From Chloroflexi bacterium CFX6 (GTDB lineage: Bacteria; Chloroflexota; Anaerolineae; Anaerolineales; Villigracilaceae), in NCBI GenBank assembly GCA_030263595.1, contig SZPG01000001.1, positions 1 through 64,000 on the forward strand: a DNA stretch of 64,000 bases. The letters are read 5' to 3'. The notes beneath the pieces are model-generated. The model was not told the origin of the DNA, searched no databases, and was given only the letters and a program-made list of their open reading frames with translations. Both the position numbers and the translations under genes were made by a program. This document shows, one piece after another, positions 24,911 through 33,691 of this stretch (positions are counted from its first letter, which is position 1; each line of letters starts with the position of its first letter).

Positions 24911-25939
24911 TCAGACTCCCGGCAGATCCAACAACATGATCTCCGCCAGCAAACGCGGGTTGACGTTCCTCTCCATTTGTTCGAGCGCGTTTTCGAGACC
25001 GCTCACCGCCTTGCGCGAAGAGGCTAGATCCATTTTTCCCGCCAGGTCTTCGATTTCCACGTTCCTGTCCACGTTGACCAGCGGAGTCTCCGCCTGCGCG
25101 GCGCGCAACATCACGTCGCGCCAGTACGACAGCCAGAAAGCGATCGTCTGCCGCATGGCGTCCCTGTCCTTCGACAATTTATCGGCGTATTTGAATTTTT
25201 CCACGCGCGAGGCGGAGAGGAGGGTCAACAGGTCGTTCAAGCGTTCCTCGCGTTGTTCGAGCAGGGAGTCATTTTCGAGCAAACGGAGCGCGTATCCCAT
25301 CCGCCCGCCGGAGATGTGCGCGATCAACTTCGCCCGCGAATTCTCCAATCCCCTGCCTGTCAGTTCCCTTTGAACTTCTTCCACCGATAACGGTCTCAAC
25401 CTCAACACCTCACAACGCGAGACGATGGTCGGTAATAACTGTTCGGGGTTGTCGGCGGTCAATACCAGGACGGCATACGAGGGCGCTTCTTCGAGCGTTT
25501 TCAACAGGGCGTTCGCCGCGTTGTCGTTCGCCTCGTGAAAGCGCAGGAACAACGCCACGCGATACTTCGACATGTACGGTTTGAGGATCAACCTCTTGCG
25601 CGCTTCGCGGATCTGGTCCACTTTCAATATCCCGCCTTCGGAGTCGGCTTGGACTATGGTCAGGTCCGCGTGCTGCATGGATTCGATTTGTTTGCAGTCG
25701 CGGCACTTTCCGCATGGGATTCCGGGCTCGAGCGGAGTCGGGCAGTTCAAAGCCTGGGCGAAGCGCAAAGCCAGGGTGCGGCGGCCCAGCCCCGGAGGTC
25801 CGCAGAAAAGATACGCATGGCGCGTCGTCCCGCGGACGATGTGTTTCTTCAACATATCCACAGCCCATGCGTGACCGGTCAAGTTCCAGTTGTTTGTCCT
25901 GGGCGACGGAGGAAGAGGGGTGATCGAGTTATCGGTCAT
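24911..25939 (-). CDS. holB: DNA polymerase III delta' subunit
   Basis: 342 residues, clamp-loader subunit of the AAA+ type. Modified P-loop GPPGLGRRTL, zinc module CGKCRDCKQIE with the upstream cysteine in LNCPTPLEPGIPC, sensor region FHEANDNAANALLKTLEEAP, then LTADNPEQLLPTIVSRCEVL with the SRC motif of clamp loaders. The SRC and zinc module favour delta' over other ATPases. Start ATG 25939; just upstream is a block of short tandem repeats (25946-26036), so its promoter lies in or beyond that repeat. Confidence 0.9.
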   Translation of the reverse strand: MTDNSITPLPPSPRTNNWNLTGHAWAVDMLKKHIVRGTTRHAYLFCGPPGLGRRTLALRFAQALNCPTPLEPGIPCGKCRDCKQIESMQHADLTIVQADSEGGILKVDQIREARKRLILKPYMSKYRVALFLRFHEANDNAANALLKTLEEAPSYAVLVLTADNPEQLLPTIVSRCEVLRLRPLSVEEVQRELTGRGLENSRAKLIAHISGGRMGYALRLLENDSLLEQREERLNDLLTLLSASRVEKFKYADKLSKDRDAMRQTIAFWLSYWRDVMLRAAQAETPLVNVDRNVEIEDLAGKMDLASSRKAVSGLENALEQMERNVNPRLLAEIMLLDLPGV

Positions 25940-25945
25940 TGGTTG

Positions 25946-26082
25946 TCAGTGAGCAGTGAGTAGTGAGCAGTAATCAGTGAGCAGTGATCAGTGAGCAGTG
26001 ATCAGTGAGCAGTGATCAGTGGGCAGTGAGCAGTATCCAATAGTAAATCGAAAATCGCCAATTCTCCAATTTTCTAATCTTT
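25946..26082. repeat. Short tandem repeat block (CAGTGAGCAGTGATCA type)
   Basis: 25946-26036 is made of 7-9 nt units built on CAGTGAG, CAGTGAT and TAGTGAG. 26050-26082 continues with a second type, CCAATTCTCCAATTTTC. The block separates holB from rsgA and just touches the rsgA stop. Similar blocks occur at 37905, 55385 and 58043. Confidence 0.85.
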
Positions 26083-27003
26083 TCCCGCGCGCAACCTCAA
26101 ATACGACTCGTATCTCCCTCGATGGATCCGCCCCTGCTCCAGCGCGGCGCGCACTGCGCAACCCGGCTCGTGGATGTGCGTGCAATCGCTGAACTGGCAA
26201 TGCGGCACGAGATCGCGCAGTTCGGGAAAATAGGCGTCCATCTCTTCGGGCGTGGTGTCCCACAACGCGAGAGACTTCCAGCCCGGCGTGTCGGCGACAT
26301 ATCCGCCGCCTTCGAGCGGGAACATTTGCCTCGTCACAGTTGTGTGCCTGCCCTTGTTGATCGCCTTGCTGACCTCCTTCACTTCCAACCCCAGGCCGGG
26401 CTGAATCGCGTTCAACAGGCTGGATTTTCCCGCGCCGCTCGGTCCCGCCAGCGCGCTGATCTTTCCGATCAACGCGCGCTTCAATTCGTCGAGTCCCGCG
26501 CCGGTTTTGACCGACGTGTAGAGCGCGCGATAGCCGATGTCTTCGTACATCCCGAAGATCTCCCTCGCCTCGCGCGGAGACGAAACGTCCTTCACGAGAT
26601 CAACCTTGTTCGCGACGATGACCGGCTCGACCTTTTGTTTTTCGGCGATGACGAGGAAACGATCCAGCATTCTCAATTTCGGTTTGGGATGCGCGCACGC
26701 AAAGACGAAGACCGCCTGATCGGCGTTCGCCAACAGAACCTGCTGATACTCCCCGATGGGCCTCGGGTCGAGCCTGACGATGGCCCGCTTCCGCTCCCCG
26801 ACCTCTTCGATCACCCCGGTCCCATCCTCCAACATCGTGACCCGCACCTTATCGCCGATCGCGGCGAGGTCGCCGGTGGGTCGTCCCTGTTTCAGTTTGC
26901 CGCGCAATTGACAAACGACCAACCCCGACCCGGTCTTCACGGTGAAGAAGCCGGATTGGGCTTTGACGATCAAACCGTTGGTCTCCAATTCTCCAACCTC
27001 CAA
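26074..27003 (-). CDS. rsgA: Ribosome small subunit-dependent GTPase RsgA
   Basis: 309 residues. OB fold at the N-terminus (GFFTVKTGSGLVVCQLRGKL), circularly permuted GTPase with NKVDL (G4) ahead of GPSGAGKSSLLN (G1), DTPGW (G3), and a C-terminal zinc site HCQFSDCTHIHEPGC. Assists 30S maturation. The start is a TTG, at 27003 or 26988. Both lie inside a GGAGAATTGGAG tandem repeat, so the first residues (EVGELETNG) are repeat-derived and the repeat itself supplies the GGAG ribosome binding site. Confidence 0.9.
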   Translation of the reverse strand: MEVGELETNGLIVKAQSGFFTVKTGSGLVVCQLRGKLKQGRPTGDLAAIGDKVRVTMLEDGTGVIEEVGERKRAIVRLDPRPIGEYQQVLLANADQAVFVFACAHPKPKLRMLDRFLVIAEKQKVEPVIVANKVDLVKDVSSPREAREIFGMYEDIGYRALYTSVKTGAGLDELKRALIGKISALAGPSGAGKSSLLNAIQPGLGLEVKEVSKAINKGRHTTVTRQMFPLEGGGYVADTPGWKSLALWDTTPEEMDAYFPELRDLVPHCQFSDCTHIHEPGCAVRAALEQGRIHRGRYESYLRLRAGKD

Positions 27004-27065
27004 TTCTCGAATGCTTTATGGCGTCAAAAAGGGATTGCTTCCGGCTTCTTTTCGGGCTTCCTCAA

Positions 27066-29306
27066 TTACGGTCTCGGCGTTTCGGTCGGGATGCCGCCGA
27101 ACGGAGTCGGCGTGTACAACGGCCCGCCGATGGGACCGAACCAGGGCCTGCTTTGCGGGTTGCCGAAGTAATACGTTTCCACGATCGCCCTGAAGACCGG
27201 CGCGGCGTAATCGGAACCCTCGCCGATGTTCTCGATGACGACGGCGATCGCAATATCCGGCAGCCCCGTGCTTTCGCCTGCCATCGTGTATCCTGCGAAC
27301 CAGCCATGGGGCAAGCCGCTTCCCGATTCGGCTGTGCCGGTCTTGCCTGCAACGGGGATCTGCAAACCGCGCAAACGGAAGTTGGCGGTGCCGCGCGGGT
27401 TGCTCACCACATCGCGCATCGCCTCCCGGATGAGTTCCAGACGGAAGGGCTGGATAGGCAGGGTGCCGCGCGCTTCCGGTTTGAAGACCTGGGTGGCGGC
27501 GCTCCCATCCACAGGCTCGATCTTCTCCACCAGTTGCGGACGGTACAACGTGCCGCCGTTAGCCAGCGCGGCGGTGAAGGTCGCGACTTGCAACGGCGTG
27601 ACCAGAACGTCCCCCTGACCGATCGCCTGGTTCACTTCGTCAATGTCGCTTCGCGGGTCGTTGATCTGCCCCGCCTCCTCCGCGATCTGCCCGATGCCGG
27701 TCGGCTGACCCAGTCCGAAGGCGCGCGCCATGTTCGCAATGTCGTTGGGACGGTCGTTATAGTACAACGTGTACCCTATCTCCCAGAAGAGCGGGTTGCA
27801 CGAACGCATCAGACCTTCGGAAAGCGTGAGCAAACCCGAAGGCGTGCTGTCGCTGGAGTTGCACTCCTGTCCCGCCGCCAACCTGTCCTGGCAGTGCTGG
27901 TACGTCCAATCGTAGCGGATCTGGTCCGGCAGGCGCGTCCACGTGTACTGGCAGTCGTAGGTGGTTTCGGGGACGAACAAGCCGCTTTCCATCCCCGCCG
28001 CCATCGTAATGATCTTGAAGACCGAACCGAGCGGGTACTGTCCCTGCGCGGCGCGGTTGAGAAGAGACCCCGGGACCAATTCCGCGATCTGCGACTGGCT
28101 GTTGGGGTTGTTCGGCTCGAAGATATTCGCATCGAAACCCGGGGAGGACGCCATGGCAAGCACGCGTCCCGTTTCCACTTCGATCACGACCGCCGCGCCG
28201 GTAAAACCGGTCAACGCCTGTTGCGCGTAAAACTGGAGGTTGTCGTCAATGGTGAGGTAGACCGAGTCGGCGGGTTTGGGCGCGCTCTCGCCGACGCGCG
28301 TCACGATCTGCCCGGTGGCCGGGTTGACCACGTACAACGTCCCGCCATGCTGACCGGCGAGATAATCCTCCGCCCATTGTTCGATGCCCGTCGCGCCCAC
28401 GCGTTCATCCCCCCGGTAACCGAGGCGGCGGTACTGTTCCAGGTTTTCCTCCGAAATGAACTGTGTGTAACCGACGATATTGGAACTCGTCCCCCGATCG
28501 AAATAGAAACGGGAGTTGTACGGGGTCCATTGCAGACCGGCGGGATAAACGCTTCGTATGCGTTCGGACTCCTGTTCGGACGCTTCGCATAACGGGATGG
28601 GGAAGAAGGCGGGCGTGTTGGCGATCTCCTGCGCCAGTTCCTCGGGGTCGTTGCCGCACAATCTCCTGACCTCTGAAAGCAGGATCGGCAAACTCTCCTC
28701 CGTGACGTTTCCCGGAATGATGCTGAACGCGTAGGCGTCGGTCTGCGCCGCGACCACGTCGCCGCCGCGGTCGTAGATGTTGCCGCGGGAGGGGATGCTG
28801 TAGTCCATGCGCAGGACGTTGCCGCCCGCCAGTTCCGGCAGGATGAGCGAATCGTCCCATCCCAGTTTCCATTCGCCGTTTTCGAGCGTAAAGCGCGCAA
28901 TGATGTCGCGTTGAATGTCGCCGACCAGCGCGGTGTGATAGGTCACTTTGTAGGCGATCTCCGCGGAATACGGGTTTACGAGCGAGGAAAGCACTTCGTA
29001 ATCGAACGAGCCGGCGCTCATATTGTTGAGCGCGTCGCGGTTGCGCCTGGCAAATTCTTCAAGGGGAATTGCATCCTGCGTCACTTTGCCGAGCAGGTTA
29101 TACATGGCGTTGTAATCGTCCGCCTTGTACGCGTCGAGATAGGTTGTCAACGCGGCGTTCGGGTCCGGGGCGGATTCGACGGTTACCACCGGCGGAGGCA
29201 GCGGGGTATCGGTCGCGCCGATGGGAAGAAGCCCGTTCCCGCCCGACCCGCACGCGCTCAGGAAGATCGCGATGACGATGAGATTCAACCAGCGAAAGAA
29301 CTTCAT
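27066..29306 (-). CDS. Class B penicillin-binding protein, lipoprotein with MecA_N-like domain
   Basis: 746 residues. Lipoprotein signal ends IAIFLSACGSGG (C19). Residues about 45-155 resemble the NTF2-like MecA N-terminal domain, then a PBP dimerisation domain from about 165 (YSIPSRGNIYDRGGDVVAAQ). The transpeptidase has SVFK (S428), SCN (502-504) and KTG (655-657), all three active-site motifs intact. It crosslinks peptidoglycan at the outer membrane face, and with the MecA-like domain may have low beta-lactam affinity. The C-terminus is Pro-rich (GGPLYTPTPFGGIPTETPRP). Lies 62 nt upstream of rsgA. Confidence 0.9.
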   Translation of the reverse strand: MKFFRWLNLIVIAIFLSACGSGGNGLLPIGATDTPLPPPVVTVESAPDPNAALTTYLDAYKADDYNAMYNLLGKVTQDAIPLEEFARRNRDALNNMSAGSFDYEVLSSLVNPYSAEIAYKVTYHTALVGDIQRDIIARFTLENGEWKLGWDDSLILPELAGGNVLRMDYSIPSRGNIYDRGGDVVAAQTDAYAFSIIPGNVTEESLPILLSEVRRLCGNDPEELAQEIANTPAFFPIPLCEASEQESERIRSVYPAGLQWTPYNSRFYFDRGTSSNIVGYTQFISEENLEQYRRLGYRGDERVGATGIEQWAEDYLAGQHGGTLYVVNPATGQIVTRVGESAPKPADSVYLTIDDNLQFYAQQALTGFTGAAVVIEVETGRVLAMASSPGFDANIFEPNNPNSQSQIAELVPGSLLNRAAQGQYPLGSVFKIITMAAGMESGLFVPETTYDCQYTWTRLPDQIRYDWTYQHCQDRLAAGQECNSSDSTPSGLLTLSEGLMRSCNPLFWEIGYTLYYNDRPNDIANMARAFGLGQPTGIGQIAEEAGQINDPRSDIDEVNQAIGQGDVLVTPLQVATFTAALANGGTLYRPQLVEKIEPVDGSAATQVFKPEARGTLPIQPFRLELIREAMRDVVSNPRGTANFRLRGLQIPVAGKTGTAESGSGLPHGWFAGYTMAGESTGLPDIAIAVVIENIGEGSDYAAPVFRAIVETYYFGNPQSRPWFGPIGGPLYTPTPFGGIPTETPRP

Positions 29307-29326
29307 TCTTTACCTTTCGATCTTAT

Positions 29327-29442
29327 GTCGTTGCGAGGAGGGCGATCCCTTCGACTTCGCTCAGGGCAGGCTTCCCGACGAAGCAACCTGCTCCTCGAAC
29401 AGGAGATTGCTTCGTCGTCGCTCCGCTCCTCCTCGCAACGAC
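29327..29442. repeat. Palindromic dispersed element, copy 5 with a nested repeat
   Basis: Ends GTCGTTGCGAGGAG and CTCCTCGCAACGAC. Internal GATTGCTTCGTC pairs with GACGAAGCAA. A 20-bp unit of another family (29347-29366, CCCTTCGAC...GCTCAGGG) sits inside the left half. Confidence 0.88.
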
Positions 29443-29443
29443 A

Positions 29444-30085
29444 TTATTCATTTAGTATCGAATCAAATATGGGACAATCATATTCCAATAGTTTCCGACA
29501 ACTCAACGACACATCCGCATTGGGATGGATGCCCATTTTACGCATCGTTCTGACCACGTGACATAACGGCAATCCCATCACGCTGGCGTAACATCCGTTC
29601 ATGGAGGCGACGGGACGAAAGACCGGATGTTGGATCGCGTACGCCCCGGCTTTGTCGAGCGGGTCGCCGGTGACGACGTACGCATTGATCTCTTCATCGG
29701 AGTAATCGCGCATCGGCACATCCGTAACGCAGAGGTCGGTCAGGAGGTAGTCGTCGCTCACTCGAAGCAGGGCAATTCCGGTGTAGACCTGATGCGTGCG
29801 TCCGCGTAGACGAGATAACATCGCCGCAGCCTCCGTATTGTCACGCGGTTTTCCCAAAATCTCCGACCCATCCACGACGGTCGTGTCTGCGGCGAGGATG
29901 ATCCTGTCTGAATCCGTTCCGACCGCGCGCGCTTTTGTTTCGGCGAGTCTCAGGACGTAATCGGCGGGCGGTTCGTTCTCTCGAGGGCTTTCATCCACAT
30001 CCGCAACGGAGACGATGAAATCCCAACCTGTCAGCGCGAGCAATTGACGGCGACGCGGCGAATTGGACGCAAGGGTCAAAGTCAT
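29444..30085 (-). CDS. maf: Maf-like nucleotide pyrophosphatase
   Basis: 213 residues. Starts TLTLASNSPRRRQLLALTG, the Maf signature with SxRR; DADTT-like catalytic block ILAADTTVVDGSEILGKP; and AYAIQHPVFRPVASMNGCYA near the C-terminus. Hydrolyses non-canonical or canonical NTPs such as dTTP/UTP to the monophosphates. ATG 30085 is preceded by TAGAAT with an 8-nt gap on the minus strand, so the mRNA may be leaderless. The 3' end reaches the dispersed element at 29442. Divergent from xpt. Confidence 0.88.
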   Translation of the reverse strand: MTLTLASNSPRRRQLLALTGWDFIVSVADVDESPRENEPPADYVLRLAETKARAVGTDSDRIILAADTTVVDGSEILGKPRDNTEAAAMLSRLRGRTHQVYTGIALLRVSDDYLLTDLCVTDVPMRDYSDEEINAYVVTGDPLDKAGAYAIQHPVFRPVASMNGCYASVMGLPLCHVVRTMRKMGIHPNADVSLSCRKLLEYDCPIFDSILNE

Positions 30086-30119
30086 GGGTGAGGATTCTAA
30101 CACAGGGGGTAGTGGTACA

Positions 30120-30734
30120 ATGGCGAAAACCTGGCTGATCTCGGAGGCGGACGTGAAGGAACTCGAAGAACGCATTTTGCGGGATGGGAAGAACCTGGGC
30201 GGGGGAATTTTGAAGGTGGATAGTTTCGTCAATCATCAAGTGGACCCGTTGTTGATGGATGCCTGCGGCAGGGAGTTTGCGCGGCGCTTCGCTTCGGTCG
30301 GCGCGACGAAGGTGCTGACCGCGGAGATCTCGGGCATTGCCCCCGCCCTGACGACGGCGATCCATCTGGGCTTGCCGGTGGTGTACGCGCGCAAGCACAA
30401 GCCGATCACCATGCCCGATCAGGTGTACCTGACGCTCGCGCCCTCGCACACGAAGGGGCGTATGGTGGAGTTGATCGTTTCTCCGGAATACCTGGCGAAC
30501 GATGAGAAGGTGTTGATCGTTGACGACTTCCTCGCCAGCGGTCAGACCATCCTCGGGCTGGCGCGGCTGGCGGAGGCATCCGGTTCGCGCATCGTCGGCA
30601 TCGGCGCGTTGATCGAGAAGGTCTTCGAAGGCGGTCGTGATGCCTTGAAGTCTCTCGGCGTGCCGATCCACTCGCTGGCTTGTATTACGAAGATGGAGGA
30701 TGGGAAGATTGAATTTAGCGGAGCAGAGAATTAG
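30120..30734 (+). CDS. xpt: Xanthine phosphoribosyltransferase
   Basis: 204 residues. PRPP-binding loop EKVLIVDDFLASGQTILGL, and N-terminal LGGGILKVDSFVNHQVDPLL, which is characteristic of Xpt rather than Apt. Salvages xanthine to XMP, in keeping with guaA just downstream. ATG 30120 is only 34 nt from the divergent maf start. No purine riboswitch fits in that space. The last codons are followed by a GAGAATTAGAGAATTGGG tandem repeat. Confidence 0.88.
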   Translation: MAKTWLISEADVKELEERILRDGKNLGGGILKVDSFVNHQVDPLLMDACGREFARRFASVGATKVLTAEISGIAPALTTAIHLGLPVVYARKHKPITMPDQVYLTLAPSHTKGRMVELIVSPEYLANDEKVLIVDDFLASGQTILGLARLAEASGSRIVGIGALIEKVFEGGRDALKSLGVPIHSLACITKMEDGKIEFSGAEN

Positions 30735-30756
30735 AGAATTGGGAAATTGGTCTTAA

Positions 30757-31167
30757 TTGGCACGTGTCAATTTTCGGCGTAGAGTTCTTTGGCGTATTGC
30801 GACGGTCATCGGTTGGATCTTCGAACACATGAGTTTTGCCGTTCCCGTAAAACGTTTGCGCGAGACCGAAACGTTGATGGCGTTCCATCACCCGAAGCCG
30901 TCGTATCCGTTCCACGTCCTGCTCGTGCCGAAGAAGGCGGTCAGGACGTTGATGGAGTTCGATGCAAAAGATTCCGCCTTTCTCGGCGATCTGTATTCCA
31001 CAGTTCAAAGCCTGGTCGAAGAATTCCAACTCCCCGCGTATCGGTTGATCGTCAACGGCGGGGAGTACCAGGATTTTCCGCAATTGCATTTTCATTTGGT
31101 TTCGGATGTAGGGGCGAGGTCATCTCGCCCCGGTCACGGGCGGGAAGACCCCGCCCCTACGAGATGA
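30757..31167 (+). CDS. HIT family nucleotide hydrolase, C-terminus repeat-derived
   Basis: 136 residues. HIT core AFHHPKPSYPFHVLLVPKKA and the catalytic PQLHFHLVSD (normally HxHxH; here the first histidine is replaced by Q, giving QLHFHL). Members cleave AMP conjugates. TTG 30757 is the longest start; ATG 30829 (MSFAVPV) is an alternative. The last ~19 residues, VGARSSRPGHGREDPAPTR, are encoded by a palindromic repeat (31108-31160) that replaced the original 3' end. Ends 7 nt before guaA. Confidence 0.8.
   Translation: MARVNFRRRVLWRIATVIGWIFEHMSFAVPVKRLRETETLMAFHHPKPSYPFHVLLVPKKAVRTLMEFDAKDSAFLGDLYSTVQSLVEEFQLPAYRLIVNGGEYQDFPQLHFHLVSDVGARSSRPGHGREDPAPTR
31108..31160. repeat. 53-bp palindromic element at the 3' end of the HIT gene
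   Basis: GTAGGGGCG (31108-31116) and CGCCCCTAC (31152-31160) are perfect inverted ends; GGGCGAGGTCATCTCGCCCC forms an inner hairpin on the left and GCGGG...CCCGC another on the right. It is translated as the C-terminal tail of the HIT protein. Confidence 0.85.
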
Positions 31168-31174
31168 ATATTTC

Positions 31175-32734
31175 ATGGACTCCATCGCCATTCTCGATTT
31201 CGGTTCGCAGTATGCTCAACTCATCGCGCGGCGCGTGCGCGAGGCGCAGGTCTATTGCGAGTTGTTCCCGTGGGACGCGCCCATGGATAAGGTGCTCGCC
31301 ATCCGCCCCAGGGGATTCATTCTCTCCGGCGGACCGCGCTCCGTGTACGAGGAGAACGCGCCCTACATTCAGGATTTCATCTTCAAAACGGGATTGCCCA
31401 TCCTCGGCGTTTGTTATGGGATGCAGGCGTTGACCCATGCCCTCGGCGGTCAGGTGGATGCCTCCGCGCAGCGCGAATATGGATCGGCAGAGATCGAACC
31501 TGCAATCCCCGGCACGCTGCTGGATGCGATCTCCAAAGTGTGGATGTCGCACGGCGACCGCATCACCAAACTCCCCGAAGGTTTTATCCCGCTGGCGCGC
31601 AGCGGCAACAGTCCCTTCGCGGCGATGGGCGATATGAAGCGCAAATATTTCGGCGTGCAGTTCCATCCCGAGGTGCATCACACGCCGAACGGCGAAAAAC
31701 TGCTCGAACATTTTGCCGTTGACATTTGCGGAGCAAAACCGAACTGGACTCCCAAATCCATCATCGAGGAGGCGGTGGAACGGATTCAAAAACAGGTGGG
31801 AAACGAACCCTTCGACAAGGCTCAGGGACCGCGCGTCCTTGCGGCGGTTTCGGGCGGGGTCGATTCATCGGTCGCGGCGGCGCTGGCGCATAAGGCGGTC
31901 GGCGATCAACTCATCGCGGTCTTCGTGGATACCGGCCTGCTGCGGAAGAACGAGGGGGAACAGGTCGCTTCGACGTTTCGGGATCATTTGCACGCGGAAC
32001 TGATCACCGTTGACGCCTCCGACGAATTCTTCTCGGCGCTCGCGGGCGTCACGGAGCCGGAGCGGAAACGCAAGATCGTCGGCGAGAAGTTTATTCGGGT
32101 GTTCGAAGCGCAGGCGAAGCAACTCGGTCATCCGAGGTTTTTGGTGCAGGGAACGATCTATCCCGACGTCGTGGAATCATCCGCTCCCGACAGGAACAAA
32201 GCGGAGAAGATCAAGACGCATCACAACGTCGGCGGTCTGCCGGAGGACATGCAATTCGAACTGGTCGAGCCGTTGAGGTATCTGTTCAAGGACGAGGTGA
32301 GGGCGGTTGGCGAGGCGCTCGGGCTGCCGGGAAGCCTTGTTTGGCGGCAGCCGTTCCCGGGTCCCGGCTTGACCGTGCGCTGTCTCGGGGAGGCGACGCG
32401 CGAGCGCGTATCCCGTTTGCGGGCGGCGGATGCGATCCTGATCGAGGAATTGTCCAAAGCGGGTTTTTTGGGGAAGGGGGCGGAAACTTCACAGGCGTTC
32501 GTGGTCCTGCTCCCCGTGCGTTCGGTGGGCGTGATGGGCGACCAGCGGACGTATCAGGAGGCGGCGGCGATCCGCGCGGTGACGACCGAGGATTTCATGA
32601 CCGCCGACTGGGCGCGCCTGCCGCACGACCTGCTGGCTCGCGTCGCGAACCGCATCGTCAACGAAGTGGACGGAATAAATCGCGTGGTGTATGATATTAC
32701 GAGCAAACCGCCCGCGACCATCGAATGGGAGTGA
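31175..32734 (+). CDS. guaA: GMP synthase (glutamine-hydrolysing)
   Basis: 519 residues. Class I amidotransferase half: ILDFGSQYAQLIARRVREA, nucleophile in ILGVCYGMQALTH, histidine in VQFHPEVHHTPNGE. ATP pyrophosphatase half: AAVSGGVDSSVAAALAH. The C-terminal dimer domain ends VVYDITSKPPATIEWE as in the family. Converts XMP to GMP. Between the two halves NEPFDKAQGPR is encoded by a 20-bp dispersed repeat (31808-31827), an in-frame insertion into the linker. Purine salvage neighbours: xpt. Confidence 0.96.
   Translation: MDSIAILDFGSQYAQLIARRVREAQVYCELFPWDAPMDKVLAIRPRGFILSGGPRSVYEENAPYIQDFIFKTGLPILGVCYGMQALTHALGGQVDASAQREYGSAEIEPAIPGTLLDAISKVWMSHGDRITKLPEGFIPLARSGNSPFAAMGDMKRKYFGVQFHPEVHHTPNGEKLLEHFAVDICGAKPNWTPKSIIEEAVERIQKQVGNEPFDKAQGPRVLAAVSGGVDSSVAAALAHKAVGDQLIAVFVDTGLLRKNEGEQVASTFRDHLHAELITVDASDEFFSALAGVTEPERKRKIVGEKFIRVFEAQAKQLGHPRFLVQGTIYPDVVESSAPDRNKAEKIKTHHNVGGLPEDMQFELVEPLRYLFKDEVRAVGEALGLPGSLVWRQPFPGPGLTVRCLGEATRERVSRLRAADAILIEELSKAGFLGKGAETSQAFVVLLPVRSVGVMGDQRTYQEAAAIRAVTTEDFMTADWARLPHDLLARVANRIVNEVDGINRVVYDITSKPPATIEWE
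31808..31827. repeat. 20-bp dispersed repeat inside guaA
   Basis: CCCTTCGACAAGGCTCAGGG, an interrupted palindrome; related copies lie between genes at 29347-29366 and 32739-32758 and, more diverged, at 7651-7670. Here it encodes part of the inter-domain linker. Confidence 0.85.
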
Positions 32735-32738
32735 GCGA

Positions 32739-32758
32739 CCCTTCGACCGAGCCCAGGG
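32739..32758. repeat. 20-bp dispersed repeat after guaA
   Basis: CCCTTCGACCGAGCCCAGGG, same family as 31808-31827. Confidence 0.8.
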
Positions 32759-32782
32759 CAGGTTTGCGATTGAGGAAAAACG

Positions 32783-33691
32783 ATGAACTTCGACTATGGC
32801 GAACTTTTCACCCGCGCCGGGCAGATCGCCTGGAAACATAAGATCCTGTGGCTGTTCAGCGCATTGCCCACACTTTTGAGTTTCACGATCTTTCCGGTGG
32901 TGTTCCTGCCGATCCTCCTTACGGATTTCGACCCGTACGGCGAACCCTTCTTCGTGGAGCAGCCAGCCTACATCGTCCTTCTCGTCGGCTTCAGCATTCT
33001 CATCAGTATCCTTAGCATCCTTCTGTACGCGGTGTCGTCGGCGTCGGTGGCGCTCGGCGCGGTGCGGGCGGAGGGCGGCGCGGAGACGCTGGCAATGAGG
33101 AAACTGTTCGAGGACGGAAAAAAATACTGGCTGCGCGTGATCGGCGTTGTCCTGCTGTTCAGCCTGGGGGTCTGGATCGTGATGATGACGCTCTTCGGCT
33201 GTATGGCGTTGTTGGGGGCAGTGACGATGGGCATCGGTTTCATCTGCCTGCAACCGTTGTTCCTTTTGACGTTCCCGCTCATGCTCGTCCTCTACGGCAT
33301 CATCGAAGAATCGCTGGCGGCGGTCGTCGTGGACGACCTCGGCGTGACCGACGCCATCCGCCGCGGCTGGGAACTGGTCAGGGCGAACTTCTGGCGCATC
33401 CTGTTGATCTCGTTGGTCGCCTACCTGGGCGTCGGCATCCTCAGCGCCATCGTCACCATGCCCTTCATGGTTCCCTTTTTCTTCATGCCCTTCTTCATGC
33501 AGGATCCGTCCGGCTTCGACCCGCGGACGATGATGCTGTTCATGGGCGGATTCATGCTGCTCCTTCTGCCGATCATGGCGCTGGTGCAGGGAGTCACGAT
33601 CACCTTTTTGAAAGCGACCTATACACTCGTGTACCTGCGGCTGACCCGGCCGCGGGAGGACGCTTCGATCCCCGTTGAGGCGAATGCGTAG
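32783..33691 (+). CDS. Integral membrane protein, glycerophosphodiesterase-membrane-domain-like
   Basis: 302 residues with about six membrane segments. MNFDYGELFTRAGQIAWKHK precedes the first segment, and the central amphipathic IRRGWELVRANFWRILLISL resembles the repeated motif of the DUF7544/GPDP_inner membrane family. Function not known. It overlaps the VWA/FHA gene by 8 nt and leads what looks like a three-gene operon ending with a PP2C phosphatase, so it could be a membrane partner for that signalling set. Confidence 0.7.
   Translation: MNFDYGELFTRAGQIAWKHKILWLFSALPTLLSFTIFPVVFLPILLTDFDPYGEPFFVEQPAYIVLLVGFSILISILSILLYAVSSASVALGAVRAEGGAETLAMRKLFEDGKKYWLRVIGVVLLFSLGVWIVMMTLFGCMALLGAVTMGIGFICLQPLFLLTFPLMLVLYGIIEESLAAVVVDDLGVTDAIRRGWELVRANFWRILLISLVAYLGVGILSAIVTMPFMVPFFFMPFFMQDPSGFDPRTMMLFMGGFMLLLLPIMALVQGVTITFLKATYTLVYLRLTRPREDASIPVEANA

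Noticed and set aside
30086-30119. Purine riboswitch ahead of xpt
   Set aside because: Only 34 nt separate xpt from the divergent maf gene, too short for the aptamer.
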